Source: Lasiosphaeris hirsuta
Lineage: Eukaryota; Ascomycota; Sordariomycetes; Sordariales; Lasiosphaeriaceae
Direction: 5' to 3'
DNA length: 64,000 bases
NCBI GenBank assembly: GCA_030549175.1
Contig: JAUKUA010000005.1
Coordinates: 3,286,001 to 3,350,000, forward strand
In this document: positions 45,445 through 57,740 of the stretch, piece after piece
Layout of the letters: every line of letters begins with the position of its first letter
Numbering within the stretch: position 1 is the stretch's first letter
Translations under genes and position numbers: made by a program
Notes under the pieces: model-generated
Seen by the model: the letters and a program-made list of their open reading frames with translations, nothing else
What the model was told of the DNA's origin: nothing
Databases searched by the model: none

Positions 45445-48408
45445 CGCGGTGCTTGGGCTCTCAAGGTCAAGTCGGCGTCGATATCAGGTGGAGAGAGGAT
45501 TGCTTGACTGAAAGACAGAATGTAGCAGAATCAAGTCGGATTCAGTGGGCTAGCAGCAGTATCGGAGCTGGGGGCCATGAATTCGCTGTGGAATCATCGG
45601 AGGGTGTGGTGCGTTGCACAGCGTCGGCACTTCGGGTCGTGGGGTATGCAATTCAAACGACTCTCTCGCCAGCGACAAGAGCTTCCCTGGATCCACGGCA
45701 ACTAAATCACGGCCTAGAATCTCAACGCGAAAAGAAACGGAGGCCCGAACGGTCGAATCCAAGTTGGCGGTGTATCAGGAAGAGGGTACAGTATGGCGCC
45801 GAGCGGTGGAGGGGATCAACAGGCCAGGCGTAGACACTCGAGCTGGGATACGAGCGAGCCTTTGGCAAATCAACCACAAGACGACGATAGACAACATATA
45901 ACGAGAAGCAAGCAAGACATGCCGGAACCGCGCACGGCGGGGACGCGGGGGTTAAGGAGATGCTAAGCAGCCACTCAAGGCACGCTTGGCGGGCAGATAG
46001 ACCCATGAGACCTGGGTCATCAAAAAAGGAAGTATGATCAAGGGCGCCAGAGCCAAGACAGCTCGGCGACTTGGAAGACAGGCAAACAAGAGTCGCAGCC
46101 AGTCTTGGACCTGGAGTCTTGACGGCGCTGGCGTCGAGACGGTCAAATTTCCTGGGTCCAACGACACATTGAGATGCATTAGGCCCCCTGGAACCATTGG
46201 ACATGTGCATTTGAAGTTGGCACCGATGGCACTGGGCCAGGAACCCGACCAGGAGCAGTGCTGGCGCGAGATTGGGTGCGAGAAGTGGGCGTCGAAAAGA
46301 CGGAGGAGGTGAAAGAGCTCGACGACTCGACCTGGGGAACCGTGTGATCCGCGCGAGGCGTCAAGGCTAGCGACCAAATGCTCCAAGCTGCCAGGTTTCC
46401 CCTGTAAGCCACGCCATTAGGTAACCAGGCAGTTCCTTCCAATTCGCCCTGCCCCTGTCAAGCCCTTTCCACGATTCGCTGTTGGTGGTGCGTGTGTCTC
46501 TGGGACCGCCCGGTGCCCTTGCATTTCAGATCGCAGCAGCCCTGAGCCCCACGGGGCTGTCTGTCCCCGATGTCATCGTCCGCCATGTCGACGACAGCAG
46601 TGGTTCGACGAGCGCAATCAGACGCAGCAAACTTGTTGTCGCTCGTGGTGTAATGTGCATTTCCACGCAAAAGACGCATCAAAATTGATTCTTCCTGTCG
46701 TCCTATCCCAGGTGCTCGGAACGCAGCTGATCTCACGCAACTTCACCAATCCCGGGTCCGCCTAGGATCAAGGCCAGACATGCATCGTGATTATCGAGAG
46801 GCCGGTTCGCCAGCCCGTTTGACAAGCTCAATACGGGGCTTGATCCCGCCTCCCCCATATCTTGGTTCGCCCGGTGGGTCTCACATGTCGCAAGGCACGA
46901 TGGCAAAAAGTGCCAGGTACGACCAGATTCGACCACGTCAACAACTCCTCGACTGCCGACTAAGTGGCGGTGGGCCGGTACCTGGCGTGCCTCGCATGGC
47001 CAAGCTGCGGGATGCCGGCCCACCAATTGCGAATGCAGACTTGGAAGCAGCTTGCTGTACGAAATAAGTAATACCTAATATATTCCCTGGTTCTGTCCTT
47101 CCCTTTCCGTCGTGTTGAGAGCCTCGTTAGTCTCCGTCATCACGACTGAGAACGATCACAAAAGGGGCTCGAAAACGATTTCGGCGGATTTTGAGTCGAT
47201 TTGCCTTCCATAAATAGCGCCCAAGCGGGAAAAAGAAAAGGAGATAGCGAGATAGAAAAGGTGTCACTGCTTGGGTGTGTTCAATGATGTCGTTGGGTGA
47301 TGTCACAGTTACAGGCCAATCACTTTGCCTGGTTCGGGCGGGAGGTGGGGCCCCCACGATTTGACTCCAGCTGCCGAGCTCCCGCTTCGCGATGCAACTT
47401 GTTGCCGTTATTTCATGCTTTGGTCCATCTCCAAAAGGAAACCTCCAAGGGGATTCTGAATCATCGTAGTAATTATCCGCAAATGAGCCCCTTACGCTTG
47501 CAACTACAGTTCAAAGACCAACACCAAACCTGGTGAAGCCAGCCGAGAGCCCCTTAGGATTGACTCGTCTTTTTGCCTCCCCCAATCAACCATTTGCTAT
47601 CATACACCGAATCGATTGCCCGTCTCCATAATCAAGAAAATGCCCTTCTAACTAGTAGTACATATGTGTTCGTTACCTACGGGATTTTCAGACGTCCGCA
47701 GCCTCGGTCGGTGTTGTGAAAAGGGACTCCCAATCAGAGCTTCCAGGTTGCCGTTGCTTCACCCACACCGACAGGCACTGCATTTTTAGCCCTGGCGGAG
47801 GCCATGAACAAACCACAAACATCTCGAGGCTCTTTGGGAAGGGAACCTCGAAGCCCTTCGCTGAGAACTAAAGTGCAGTACATGGGACCGGCTACAGTAC
47901 GGGGCAGCCGGCGATGAGATATTGGGGGTCTGCCCTGTCCTTGCCTTGTGTTTCTCGGACAACACCACCGCCGCATATCCGGTAGCACAGTACAACTCGA
48001 ATCATTCAGCATGATCATCTATCCTAATCTAAACCGCTTGGCCAGACCCAGAAGGGCTACCTGACATCCTCTCGTCTTCACCGTACGATCCTGACTATCT
48101 AGGGCGCGGTAGACTATCTACCCGCCAGGCTGCTACGTCATGTTACCGTTCAGCACATTGCCATTCATACAATAACATATCATACTACGCCATTCCGTGT
48201 CATGCACGCAACACGGTGTCCGTCCGCCCCCCCCCCCCACCAAATATTCCACCCCATCTGACGCCAGTGGTATCTTTCCCAGAATCCCATCAACGCCACA
48301 AGCGATTCGTACGAGCCCCCCGGCCCTAAAAAGGGGGTCATTCACCAAAATTTAGCAACTGAATAGAAGCACAAAAGAAAGGCTCTATCACAAATTACAA
48401 TCCCAAAA
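45445..48408. other. Gene-free region of about 3 kb
   Basis: It holds the promoter of the DUF4203-type gene and the 3' flank of the next gene. Overlapping ORFs of 90-160 codons near 45.7-46.7 kb show no family features. A C10 run lies near 48228-48238. I see no repeat or RNA gene. Confidence 0.5.
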
Positions 48409-49971
48409 TCACCTCCTAACCCTCCTCGGCACCGACCCCGTCCTAACCTGTCCTCTGCTCCTCCCATCCTCACGGTGGTACCGCCCATTCTCCACCTTCT
48501 TCCTCCCCCCAACCAGCATCCTCAACGGTATCATCACGACCCAGATCGGCGCGCGTAGCGGTATAACTGCGGCCCAGAGCACCCCCTCCACGGCCCAGAC
48601 CACCCTCTCCATGACCCCGCCCGCCAGGGCCCAAATCCAGTACTGCCACCGAAACGATCTGCCCGACGACGTTGCAGCACCCATCTTAGCCGCAGCAGCC
48701 GCCAAAGAGACGGCATCATCGATGCGGGCGTCGAGGGCGCCCAGCCGCGCGTCCGTCCTCGAGGCGAGAACCGTAGCCTTCTTCTCGTAGCGGCGCACGG
48801 CGCGGTTGAGGGCGTCGAGCTCGGGCTGAATGGCGTTGCGAACGTCGCGGACGAGGGTGACTTCGTTGGTCTGGTGGCGTGGGGGCTGGGCGGGGTCCGA
48901 GTGACCGTTCTGAGGGTTGGTGCTGATGCGTTTCTCGAGGGAATCGAGGCGGCGCTCGAGGGAGTGTATTTGCGAGGTGTTTGCGAGCTCCTCGCGGTGG
49001 GGATTAGAGTGGACAATGCGTTGGAGGTGGAGGGTCCGCGCTTGGACGAGGTAGATCAGCTGCGATAGGGGGGTTATTTCGGCGGCCATGAGATATATTG
49101 TGAGGTTGAAGTTGGAAACCAGGCCTCCGGACGGTCGGCTGAGTTGGCTGCGGATGGCATGCAATAGGTATGCGCCGACGGCGGGGGCCGTAAAGCACAT
49201 GAGTAGAGCGGAAATTTCGTGTAGGTAAAGCTCCGTGAGGGCCTGGCGGGCTTTCTCCCCGTTTTCGAACCGCGACGTTCTCGAAGTGCTGGCCCGTGGC
49301 GCCTCTTGCTGTTCCTCGGGCGCATCATCTTGATCCCTTGACTTGTCCATTGATAACCCCATACCCCCCTCAGCGTCGCTCTCGTCTTCGAGCGCCATCT
49401 CTACTACCATTTCCTCCTGCACGCGTACTTCTTGGGCGGCATGGTACCATATCCTGAAACCTCAGTAAGAAGAAGGCTTGTTCGCCAAGCACACGACATA
49501 AAAGACTCACCAAGGCTGCCTGACAGACCAGTTGAGAAACACAGCCGCAAGGCATAGCAGCAGCAGATCTGTCATGATGGCACTTCCGTTGTTATGTAAA
49601 ATTCCGGCCATCGGGGGCAGTATCGCAAACACCAAGGGCAGCCATGACCGCTTCTTCTCGTGGGTTTGGAGGTTGACGCCACTAGGGTTGAAGATGTCAC
49701 CCTGCAACCCCCGTCTCGCCTCGGCTAAGCTAAAGTCTGAAAAGGTGGAGGTGCGGCGTTGATGATCCTCGGACATTTTGGGGCTGCTGAAGTTGTCGGA
49801 TGATGGCCGCCAGCGAGCCTCGTATGCGGCATCGTCTACCGTCGCGGCACCGCGGAGTGGACGAAGTCCGGAGGCCCGTGACGCGGCGGAGCCCGTTGAC
49901 ACGCTCATGGACTTGGTCCCGGCAGGGGTGCCGTCCCCGTTGGTGCGTGGGCTCTGGGGAGAGGCCGTCAT
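48409..49971 (-). CDS. Conserved fungal membrane protein with coiled-coil segment
   Basis: Predicted exons are 49971-49511 and 49453-48409 (intron gtgagtc...ggtttcag), giving 501 residues; the junction gives ..VRQPW-IWYHAAQEV... The first about 100 residues are polar and Ser-rich. Two hydrophobic helices follow (LPLVFAILPPMAGIL, IMTDLLLLCLAAVFLNWSV), then an acidic linker, two more (LLMCFTAPAVGAYLLHAI, LTIYLMAAEITPLSQLIYLV), a coiled coil (IHSLERRLDSLEKRI), an Ala-rich helix and a hydrophobic C-terminal hairpin (VVWAVEGVLWAAVIPLRAPI) with a basic tail. I recognise the general pattern of a Pezizomycotina-specific family but no function. The frame and codon use are normal. Confidence 0.8.
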
Positions 49972-52205
49972 GGTCGCGCGTTCAAACAGAGTAGTTCATG
50001 GGATCTGGGTTCAAGGCAGAGAGCGGAATAAGCAAAAAGACATAGGCAGTCGAGCGAGACAACCAAGTCTGAGTCGTTGAGCCGCAGGATGGCCGGGGAA
50101 CAGCGCAAAGGATTGCAGTGACGCCAGATGCCGTTGCTTCAATACAAAAGCTTAATACGGTGTGACGGCGCGTGCTTCGTCCGCAGCTGTTCATGAATAT
50201 CGATGTTGAAGAGCCGCCCTATGTGTTGTGTTTACACCGGCGCTGGTAGAATGTCAGCTCCCATCGTCGTCCGCAAACATCTCTCGGGCCGCTGATTTTA
50301 CGGCGCGATGGCTGGGCTGAAGGGCCTGGGACAGCCTGGCAATCGCGGGTTTGGTGCAAGGCACGACCTAACGGCCAATGGCGAGCCTCTACAGGACCGG
50401 GATCGCTAGCGTCAGGTGCGAGCCCCAAACTTCGCTACGGGGTAGGTAACGGGGAGCTGGGTAGGGCAGTCGCAGGCGGGGTGAGTTCCTGCATCCGCCC
50501 CTCCCCCAAAGCTCGACTCCGTTTGGATGAGGTTGGCGATGCAGACCCCGCATATAGAAGCAATCGAGCTCTTCAAAGGGAAACCCGGGAATGGGCCGCA
50601 GAGACATATTGGCTGGGCCGTCTTGGGACACAATAGGGGCCCTGCAGGCGAATATTGAATACATCAGAATCCCACTTGGCAATAAACTTCAGCTCCTCAC
50701 CTGTCGGATTGCACCACGATGCTCGAGCCACTGTCAAAGCAGAGCGCAACGCGACGGTCGCTCAAAGCTGACCTCGACGTCTATATGTACTACAGAGACG
50801 GGATGGCCGATATTAGCTGCGTCATGAATCGCCCCATGCTCCAGGTCGACAGCTACCCTGTGCGTAATTCATAATGCAGAGAAGCGGCGGCTGATAGAAG
50901 AACAGGGCAGAGGGCGATCATGAGAAATTGATAATCCCGAAATTCATGCTGTTCGCGGCCGCAACAGAGGGCACAGACACCGCCTGCCCGGATCATCGTG
51001 TCAGAAGTGACCAAGGACCAGAGGGGTCAAGGTCGTTCCATTGCTGCGTCGAAGCTCCTCAAACCATGGGTTGCCCTCTATCGGGGCCGTGAGGGTGTAG
51101 AGACGACGCGAGTCCGCCCCATAAACGACGACGGGCTCGCCAATGAAGTTGTGTGATGAGCCGTGATGGATTTTTTTGTCCTATTCCCATCCCGTCACTA
51201 GGGGCTGACGGCAAGTGTCACCAATCCCGGCGTCCTTGGATGAAAAAAAAAAAGGCCAACCCCCGTCGAGAGAGCCCGGGAGCCTGGGGAGCCAGCGCCC
51301 CCGGTGCCAAATGTCGTAATGGGGGCGGGTCGAGAGGATGCCTGAAATATATTGGGCTGACTTGCACCAAGGAATGCCCGCCTTGAATAGTCAAAAAAGC
51401 AACAAGCATCTGTGAAGGCTGGGGGGAGTATATGGTCAAACCGTCCAGCACTTGCTGTCTTGTCGTCTGCCCAGCTGTCTCTCAAGCAAAAAAACGACAC
51501 CATTTTCTCCCGCGACCAGGCCAGCACCGACATCTTAGGACACAGCGCAGTGACCGGCCAAGAAAAGATTTTCTGGCTCGAAAAGGGCATGGAACATTGA
51601 TCGCCTGGTTGCTTCGGATTTTTCGAGCCGATTTGAGTGGCCGCTTTCCCATTTGGGCGACGCTCCTCGTACCTGCAGCAGAGAGACGCAGGGAGAGAGC
51701 GCAAACGGCAGAGAGAGAGAGAGAGGCACCTGAGAAGCCAGTTGGTGACAGTTGACAGACCGATGCAGCAGCAGCTCCACAGCAGCGTGAGCACGGGCAC
51801 TGGCAGCACTCACGATTTGCTTCGGCACCAGATTGAGCAGCGTCGCGCCCTGGAGATTGGCACAAAGCCAAATTGGAAGCCGGCCCTCTGTTCTCGCACT
51901 TGCTGCCCACGCCCACACTGCCATCGCCATTTCATTCCCCATTGGGATCCGCATCCCCAACGCACCCGGTCGCCGCCACCAGTTCTAATTCTATCAAGGT
52001 TCAGCCTGTGCGTGCGGGAGACGCGGGCGCAGAAAGCCAAGACGACACTGAGGACAGAGGTTGGGGTGGAGTCGAGTCCGAGTCGAAGGCATTGTGTCGA
52101 GGAGGCCGTTCCGGCGGCCACTGACAGATTTTCCCGACGGCTTCACGCACGGCAGCAGCAGCCCGCCCCCCGCGATCGACTGAAACGACCGCCATAGATG
52201 CATCG
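49972..52205. other. Gene-free region upstream of ERF4
   Basis: It lies between divergent genes and so carries both promoters. GA-rich runs ((GA)n near 51713-51726) lie in the probable ERF4 leader. ORFs near 51.2-52.1 kb on both strands overlap and are unsupported, but part of 51.6-52.2 kb could contain an upstream ERF4 exon. Confidence 0.5.
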
Positions 52206-53769
52206 TTGTCTGGCAACACCAGCATCCTCTCACCCCCATCACTGCCGCTTGCCGCGAACCCGAGCATCCCTTCGCCCTCTCAGCAGCCTCCGTACCCTGG
52301 CGCTTCCACACCCACTCCGCCGCCGCCCGTAGCGCCCGCACCAGGCCGCCTGCCGACGCGTAGAAATAGTCTCCTCCGAAGGGGTTTCGGCAGCCCCCAG
52401 GACTCTTTCCTGCAATCGCCCTTCCGCACCCGGGGCGCCACCGCCAATTCTCCCTTTCAGCGACCCCTGAGACGCCTGTCCGCCGCCCGCCTGTGGAACC
52501 CGACCAATTCAACCCCGAGAACCCCGACCCCTTCCGCTATTACCCGTAGGCAACGTCGTCCGTCTACGCCGCCGCCTCCCTCTGTCCCGCTCTCCCACAC
52601 CGCTCTCGGTCCCGAGAGCGATCCCGCCGACCCTACCAACGGCGCTAGCAATTACCCTCTATTGACTCTGCCCGAGCATCAACCGGCTCGCCACTCTATT
52701 TCCAACCGAGCCAGCCTCCAGATCGAGCGCTGTGCCGGAAGCGAACAGCGCATCAGCCTCCCGCGATCTGTTCGCCATTCGTACGACGAGAAGCGCGTGA
52801 GCATCACGCCATCACCCGAGGCAGGACCCTCATATACCCAAGTGGTTCCCGAGGTCGCGAAGCCGAGCGAGACCGAGCGCAAGGCGAGCGAGCGGGTTGT
52901 CACGTATCCGCAGGTGCCTGTTGGGCTCAGCTTCCTGGAAGCAAAGCAAAGAGACCCGAAGGGAAAAGGAAAAGCAGTCGCGGTCATGGCTCCAGAGAAC
53001 GTAGATGATGGCAGGGGTGGCTTCTCCCAAGACCTTGAGCGTGGTCCAGATGCTACAAACCGCCACTCGACGGCCTCGCATCTATCCGGCATTGGGTCTG
53101 CTATATCGTCGAGCAATTCTTCTATAATGGGCGATCCTGATCAACAGCCCGATGCCGGTGAAGAATGGGGCCCGCAGCATCCCTGCTATCCCCATCTGAA
53201 TCCGCACGTCCCCTTGGACTCGCCCGAATATGCCAACACACGCATCATCCGGATCCGCCGGGACTGGCTCCTCGAGGGCGATCTTGCGCCCACATTCTCA
53301 AATCTGTACCCCGAAATTCTTGACCCCGCCGGCGTGACTGAGCAGGAGTTCCGCCGCATCATAGAAAAGCTCAATAGCGAGCTCATCCCGACATTTAGCC
53401 CGTACAACTGGAGAAATATTATGGATGGTGTACTTGGCCTCGCTACAGGCTGGCTGTGGGAAGACTTTGGCTTGACAGGCGTCAAGTCCCGTCTCCGGAG
53501 CCTCGAAAAGTGGATCGAGCAGTGGAATCTGGAGATGGAGAAGACGGTTGGCGCCGACGAGAGCACCATACCACCCAAAATTGTGCCCTTGAAGCGGACC
53601 GGATATATGACAGTAAGCTTCACGGAGAACCAAGCCCAAGATCCGATGCTAACGTTTTACAAAGCTTGATATCCAAATCCCCGATCCCGAAATCGCAACC
53701 GATCCGAGCACGCCGGGAGCCTCTAGATCGGGCTTCCCCGCTGAACCTCCCGCAGTTATGACTGCCTGA
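52206..53769 (+). CDS. erf4: Ras palmitoylation accessory protein Erf4 family
   Basis: The frame runs to a donor at 53613 (gtaagc), with an acceptor at 53664 (branch gctaac) and a last exon 53665-53769. The join gives TGYMT-LDIQIPDPEIATD. The C-terminal half carries the Erf4/GOLGA7 domain: HPCYPHLNPHVPLDSPEYAN, TRIIRIRRDWLLEGDLAPTF, EFRRIIEKLNSELIPTFSPY and ATGWLWEDFGLTGVKSRLRS. Erf4 partners the DHHC enzyme Erf2 to palmitoylate Ras at the ER. The N-terminal about 300 residues are Pro/Ser-rich and disordered. Position 52206 is a TTG: no ATG lies in this frame back to the TGA at 52122-52124, and the next in-frame ATG (52986) would remove much of the leader. The true start is therefore probably in an unseen upstream exon. 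Confidence 0.88.
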
Positions 53770-54591
53770 GCTCTATCGTACTTCCTAATTTTTTCCCCAT
53801 CTCTGGCTCCCTGTCTCCCAGTCTGGGATTCGTTTCCTCGGCCTTCTTTTGCCCTATTATATTTGTTTTAATCGGTCTCATGGGGCATGACTGATGAACT
53901 CACATATTACATCTACATACATACTTACATACACACTAAATACCCACACCCTATACCCTTTCTGTTGCCACCAACATGGGGGTTGTTTCTTTTCACATTA
54001 CCACCTCTTGATTCCCCGCTGCGTTGGCGTTTGTTTACTCGCTTTATACCACGGCATGAGCATGGCGTTGTTTGGTCGTGGGTATACGTTCTTTGGGGCT
54101 GGGCTAGGTTTGGCAGGGCCGGACTGGATGTCAAGTAGGGCGGTCGAGAGGATCTAGCACACAGACTTCTCGCGCAGCAGCTTCAGACCTTTTCTGCAGA
54201 TGGTTCGCGTTGAAGGGTTGGCATGATGCCTTGCGCCTTAAGGTGAGAGAAGGATATCGCGAATTGAAGAGCTTAGATGAGGGCGACGGATGGACTGCAT
54301 GGAGCTATCCTACCTAGTACCTTTGAAATAATGGCCAGAAATAAACTAAAAATCATTCTCCTGACTTGTGCCTCTTGCACGACATGATGCCGCTGTTTTG
54401 ACCTATGGCGGGTTGCGGTCTAATTATGCATGGAACCGGGGCGATACGGGTCCCGTCGACCTCGTGCAGACATCCACCCGAGGGTTTTTCTTCCTTTAAC
54501 CCTGAACAAAAAGAATGAGTCATGCAATATCGGTTTCCCACACGCACACTCATGCTCACACAGGGCATTGATGCCGCGCGCACCCCTACTA
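53770..54591. other. 3' flank of ERF4 up to the TIR element
   Basis: No gene or RNA is recognisable. A TACATA-type simple stretch lies near 53915-53940. The sequence turns less GC-rich toward the TIR element. Confidence 0.5.
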
Positions 54592-55028
54592 CAGTAGCGA
54601 CCGAAATCAGTGTCCATGATTTCAGTGTTCAAACTTTCTCCGCACGGGCCAGTTCAAACCCTTGGCGGCAGCTGACACAGTACGTTGCTGCTCATTCCGT
54701 ACCAAGTACATGGCAGCCAGAACTAGCTGCAGCTGCGGATACGATGGACAAGTGCACTAGCCACTTTTGGCACTGACAAAGCCGCACGGCTCGGCGTCTG
54801 TGCAAACCACACCAACCAGTGCCGGACGCAACCTCGGGCCGACAAAGTGTTGCTATCCAATCAGATGTGCATATAATCGCAATCCTATAATTGCATAATG
54901 CGCAGTCATTAGAAAGACAAATTTCGGGATGAAGCTTTCCGGATGCCTGCAAATAGAGCGATGAAACTTGTTCTCCTGTAGCTACGACTCCATTTGACTA
55001 CAACAAGGACGACAGCATGCATAGATAC
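54592..55028 (+). repeat. Left terminal inverted repeat
   Basis: Shared blocks with the right repeat include TTCAAACTTTCTCCGCACGG, GGCTGACACAGT-type sequence, TCCGTACCAA, ATTGCATAATGCGCA, AAGCTTTCCGGAT and AAGGACGACAGCATGCAT. Confidence 0.8.
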
Positions 55029-55631
55029 AGTCACTGGCAAAATTGACTTCTGCTTTTTTTATCACATCTTTTCAGCACATAGACCACTTATGCACCTAGC
55101 CATCCATACTGTGTACCCTGACACTGCGTCAGTACTTACTTGACGATGTAATTATACTATACCATCTATCCATTTGCTTGTCAGCTAGCTCAGGCCAGCT
55201 GAAGACACCTTACTCGAAAATGGCCTGACAGCACGAATGTATTTCTACAAGTCGTTGTATCACCTCTACATACAGTACTGTATACTGTATAGTATAATGG
55301 TCTATGACTTGCTTATTCTGACGATACCGCCACCAACAATCACACATCCTGAATCCAGAAATCACACTCCGCCGCCACATCAAGCAAATATCGCCACAAA
55401 GCGTATTCACCTCGTCAGGTTATGATCACCTTTTAAGGAGTGATTTAAATACATAAGACATCTCAGCATGCTAGAAAGTTCTAGAATTTTTTCAAATCTA
55501 TAAATTAACTTACCCTCCCAGGCCCTTCAAGTGTCAAGCTAGCAAAAAGAAATGTAGATGATGGATCGGAAGAACCTCAAAATGTGTTACATACGCCGGC
55601 TAGGAATGATAGCACAAGATAGACATGTATC

Positions 55632-55880
55632 ATAGTATGGATCTGTTCACGTTGGGACGGAGCGAATTGTGGAGCCATCGGTACTGTGATGTTGCGGCTT
55701 GTCGGCGTGAAGTTATCCGCTCCTCGAAGCCAAGCCGAGGGTTGTCAATGTCCAAGTCATCGGTTGAGCCACACTAGTTGTGGCTAGAATTCAGCTAAGG
55801 CTGAAGAGGCGATCCTGCTACATGCAGCTGCCTGCACTACTTAAGCAATGATCCGTCCTTACCAATCCGTACAATTTTAC
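55632..55880 (+). repeat. Inverted duplicate, copy inside the TIR element
   Basis: This segment (from GATCTGTTCACG through GGACGGAGCG, GTCGGCG.GAAGTTATCCGC, GAGCCACACTAG and GGCTGAAGAGGCG to ATGATCCGTC) matches 58820-59075 in opposite orientation. It lies just upstream of the NB-ARC relic. Confidence 0.75.
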
Positions 55881-55933
55881 CCGCGCCCGTTGAGCAGCGG
55901 CCAGCCATCCTTTGCTGGGCAATTGACTTGACC

Positions 55934-56513
55934 ATGAGCCATGACGCAGATGCCATCCCGCGTCTTTCGGACCTAGAAACCAGTTTTTCAGGTAGGACAG
56001 AGCTACGCACCTGTCACAACGGAATTCCTCTGCTACCAGGTAAGTTCCAACCGTTCCGTAGTATCGCGACGCCGCTAACCTACCCAGAACAACCGGAAAT
56101 ACCACCGCCGCCGTTCGCAACCATCCTCCTCTCGCGCGACCGCGATTTCGCTGACTACGGAGACATTCTTAAGCAGATCGACAAGCGATGTTCCGAGCCG
56201 GCTGCCTAAGTAGCTTTCGTCGGCCTCAGCGGTATCGACAAGTCATAACCGGTCATTGGATACGCTCACAAGGTCGCCGAGCAACATGCTACCAAATAGA
56301 TGTTCTGGGTCCACACTGGCATACAAGCGCGCATTAAGGAGGGGCTCAGAACATGTCTGACGTCGTCAAGCTAGCTGGGACCAGCATCCCACAACTTATG
56401 TACACCTGGCTATCCAACAATCTCAATGGTAGATAAACCATAATCCTCGACGGTGCGGATGACCGCGATATATTCTATAGCACAATCAACAACAATACAC
56501 ACAACGGATAGCC
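55934..56513 (+). pseudogene. NB-ARC NLR pseudogene fragment inside the TIR element
   Basis: From ATG 55934 a short N-terminal part, then an intron-like gtaagt...ctaacctacccag (about 56041-56088), then EQPEIPPPPFATILLSRDRD, FADYGDILKQIDKRCSEPAA, GYAHKVAEQHAT and FWVHTGIQARIKEGL. After a frame change come DVVKLAGTSIPQLMYTWLSN and TIILDGADDRDIFYS (Walker B). The P-loop reads GLSGIDKS: Asp replaces the Gly of GKS, a G-to-A change. Stops at former Gln and Trp positions (TAA after DKS, TAG before MFWVH, TAG/TAA after NNLNGR) fit RIP-type C:G-to-T:A mutation. NB-ARC proteins are nucleotide-dependent switches of fungal NLRs; the effector domain and the repeats are absent. It is a dead fragment. Confidence 0.85.
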
Positions 56514-57060
56514 CTTATGAAATACCTGCCACGGAGTGTATCCTTCTGCGACCGACTTCTGTCGCTCATGAGCTTTTTTGATCCGACGAAGGTGGGCAAG
56601 ATACACGCCACTACTGTGGCTACGGACGACTGGCTCACCCTCGGATCGTCCGTTTCAAATGCAAGGCACTCACTGGCCCCAGCTGCGGAACCACCCTGGG
56701 CGATAAGAGGTGTCCTAGTAGGCTCTGAAACCTTATAATACCAAGGGAATGCGAGTACAGACGACGGTGGAGATGTGAAGTCGGGCAGCGGCAGAAGCGT
56801 CATGGTTAGCGACGTACATGGCGACGCAGCTGACGACAAAGTGGCGGATTCGAAGATGATGTGGCGATGCTGAGGGACCACTGCCCCATCATCGCGGGAT
56901 GAGGCGGGCTTGTGCATCTGTCGACGAAGAGGTGGCTGGAATTGGGCGACTGGAGACATCCAAGCAGCAGCACATCGAGCAAGTGGCGACATTCCCAAAG
57001 TGACAGCACGGTAGCCTTGATGGAGGAATGTTCTCAGTCTTAGACGGAGTCTTAGCACAA

Positions 57061-57488
57061 GTATCCATGCATGCTGTCGTCCTTGGCTGCTATAGCCAAA
57101 TGGAGTCATGCTGTAGCTAGAGACAGGTTTCATTATTCCATTTACAAGGAATCCGGAAAGCTTTATCCTAATTTCGTTTTTCTGGTGTTGCGCATTATGC
57201 AATTATAGATCGTCTCTTTATGCACATTTAATTGGATAACAGCACTTCATTGACCCGTTTTCCGGCATTTGCCCTGATGACGCACGTTGCAGAGCACCTT
57301 GTCAGTGCTAAAAGCGGCTAGTGCGCCCGCCCGCCGCATTAACTAGCAGCTGTAGCCAATTCTGGCTGACATGTATTTGGTACGGAGTAGCCAGTGGCGC
57401 ACTGTGTCAGCCATAGCCAGGGGTGAACTGGCCCGTGCGGAGAAAGTTTGAACATTGATATCGTGGACACTGATTTCGGTCTCTACAG
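57061..57488 (-). repeat. Right terminal inverted repeat
   Basis: This is the inverted partner of 54592-55028. It ends GGTCTCTACAG, then TA, then the third copy of the same end begins. Confidence 0.8.
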
Positions 57489-57490
57489 TA

Positions 57491-57740
57491 CAGTGGAGAC
57501 CGAAATGGATGTCCATGATTTCGGATGTTCAAACTTTCTCCGCACAGGCCATTGGGCCCTTAAATGCGGCTGACACAGTGCGCTGTTGCAGGCTCCGTAC
57601 TAATATAAGTGGATCCTAAAACTGGGCTGCAGCTGTGTTCTAGAATTAGCGGCAGCCGATGACCACGGAGAATGCACTAGCCGCTTTCGGTAATTAACGA
57701 TTGCGCGGCTGGGCACAAGAGATCGGCCAATGAAATGATG
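57491..57740 (+). repeat. Third copy of the TIR end, directly abutting the element
   Basis: It starts CAGTGGAGACCGAAATGGAT two bases (TA) after the right TIR, in the orientation of the left TIR. It shares TTCAAACTTTCTCCGCAC, GGCTGACACAGTGCG, a GCACTAGCCGCTTT block and a TGCATAAT block. No matching inverted right end was found downstream. Confidence 0.75.

Larger units (their letters stand above)
54592..57488. mobile_element. Putative non-autonomous TIR element carrying an NB-ARC gene fragment
   Basis: The two ends are long inverted repeats: 54592-55028 on the plus strand and 57061-57488 inverted. The left end starts CAGTAGCGACCGAAATCAGT; the right end read inward starts CTGTAGAGACCGAAATCAGT. 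They stay alignable over about 430 bp with scattered substitutions and small indels. TA flanks both sides (54590-54591 and 57489-57490), as for Tc1/mariner/pogo insertion. The 2897-bp element encodes no transposase that I can find; its interior holds a degenerate NB-ARC sequence. It looks like a gene-fragment-carrying defective element. This is inferred from structure; the family name is unknown. Confidence 0.7.

Noticed and set aside
51198..52197. Overlapping frames of 140-200 codons upstream of ERF4
   Set aside because: No domain and mutually overlapping; part may be 5' UTR or a missed ERF4 exon, but not a separate gene.
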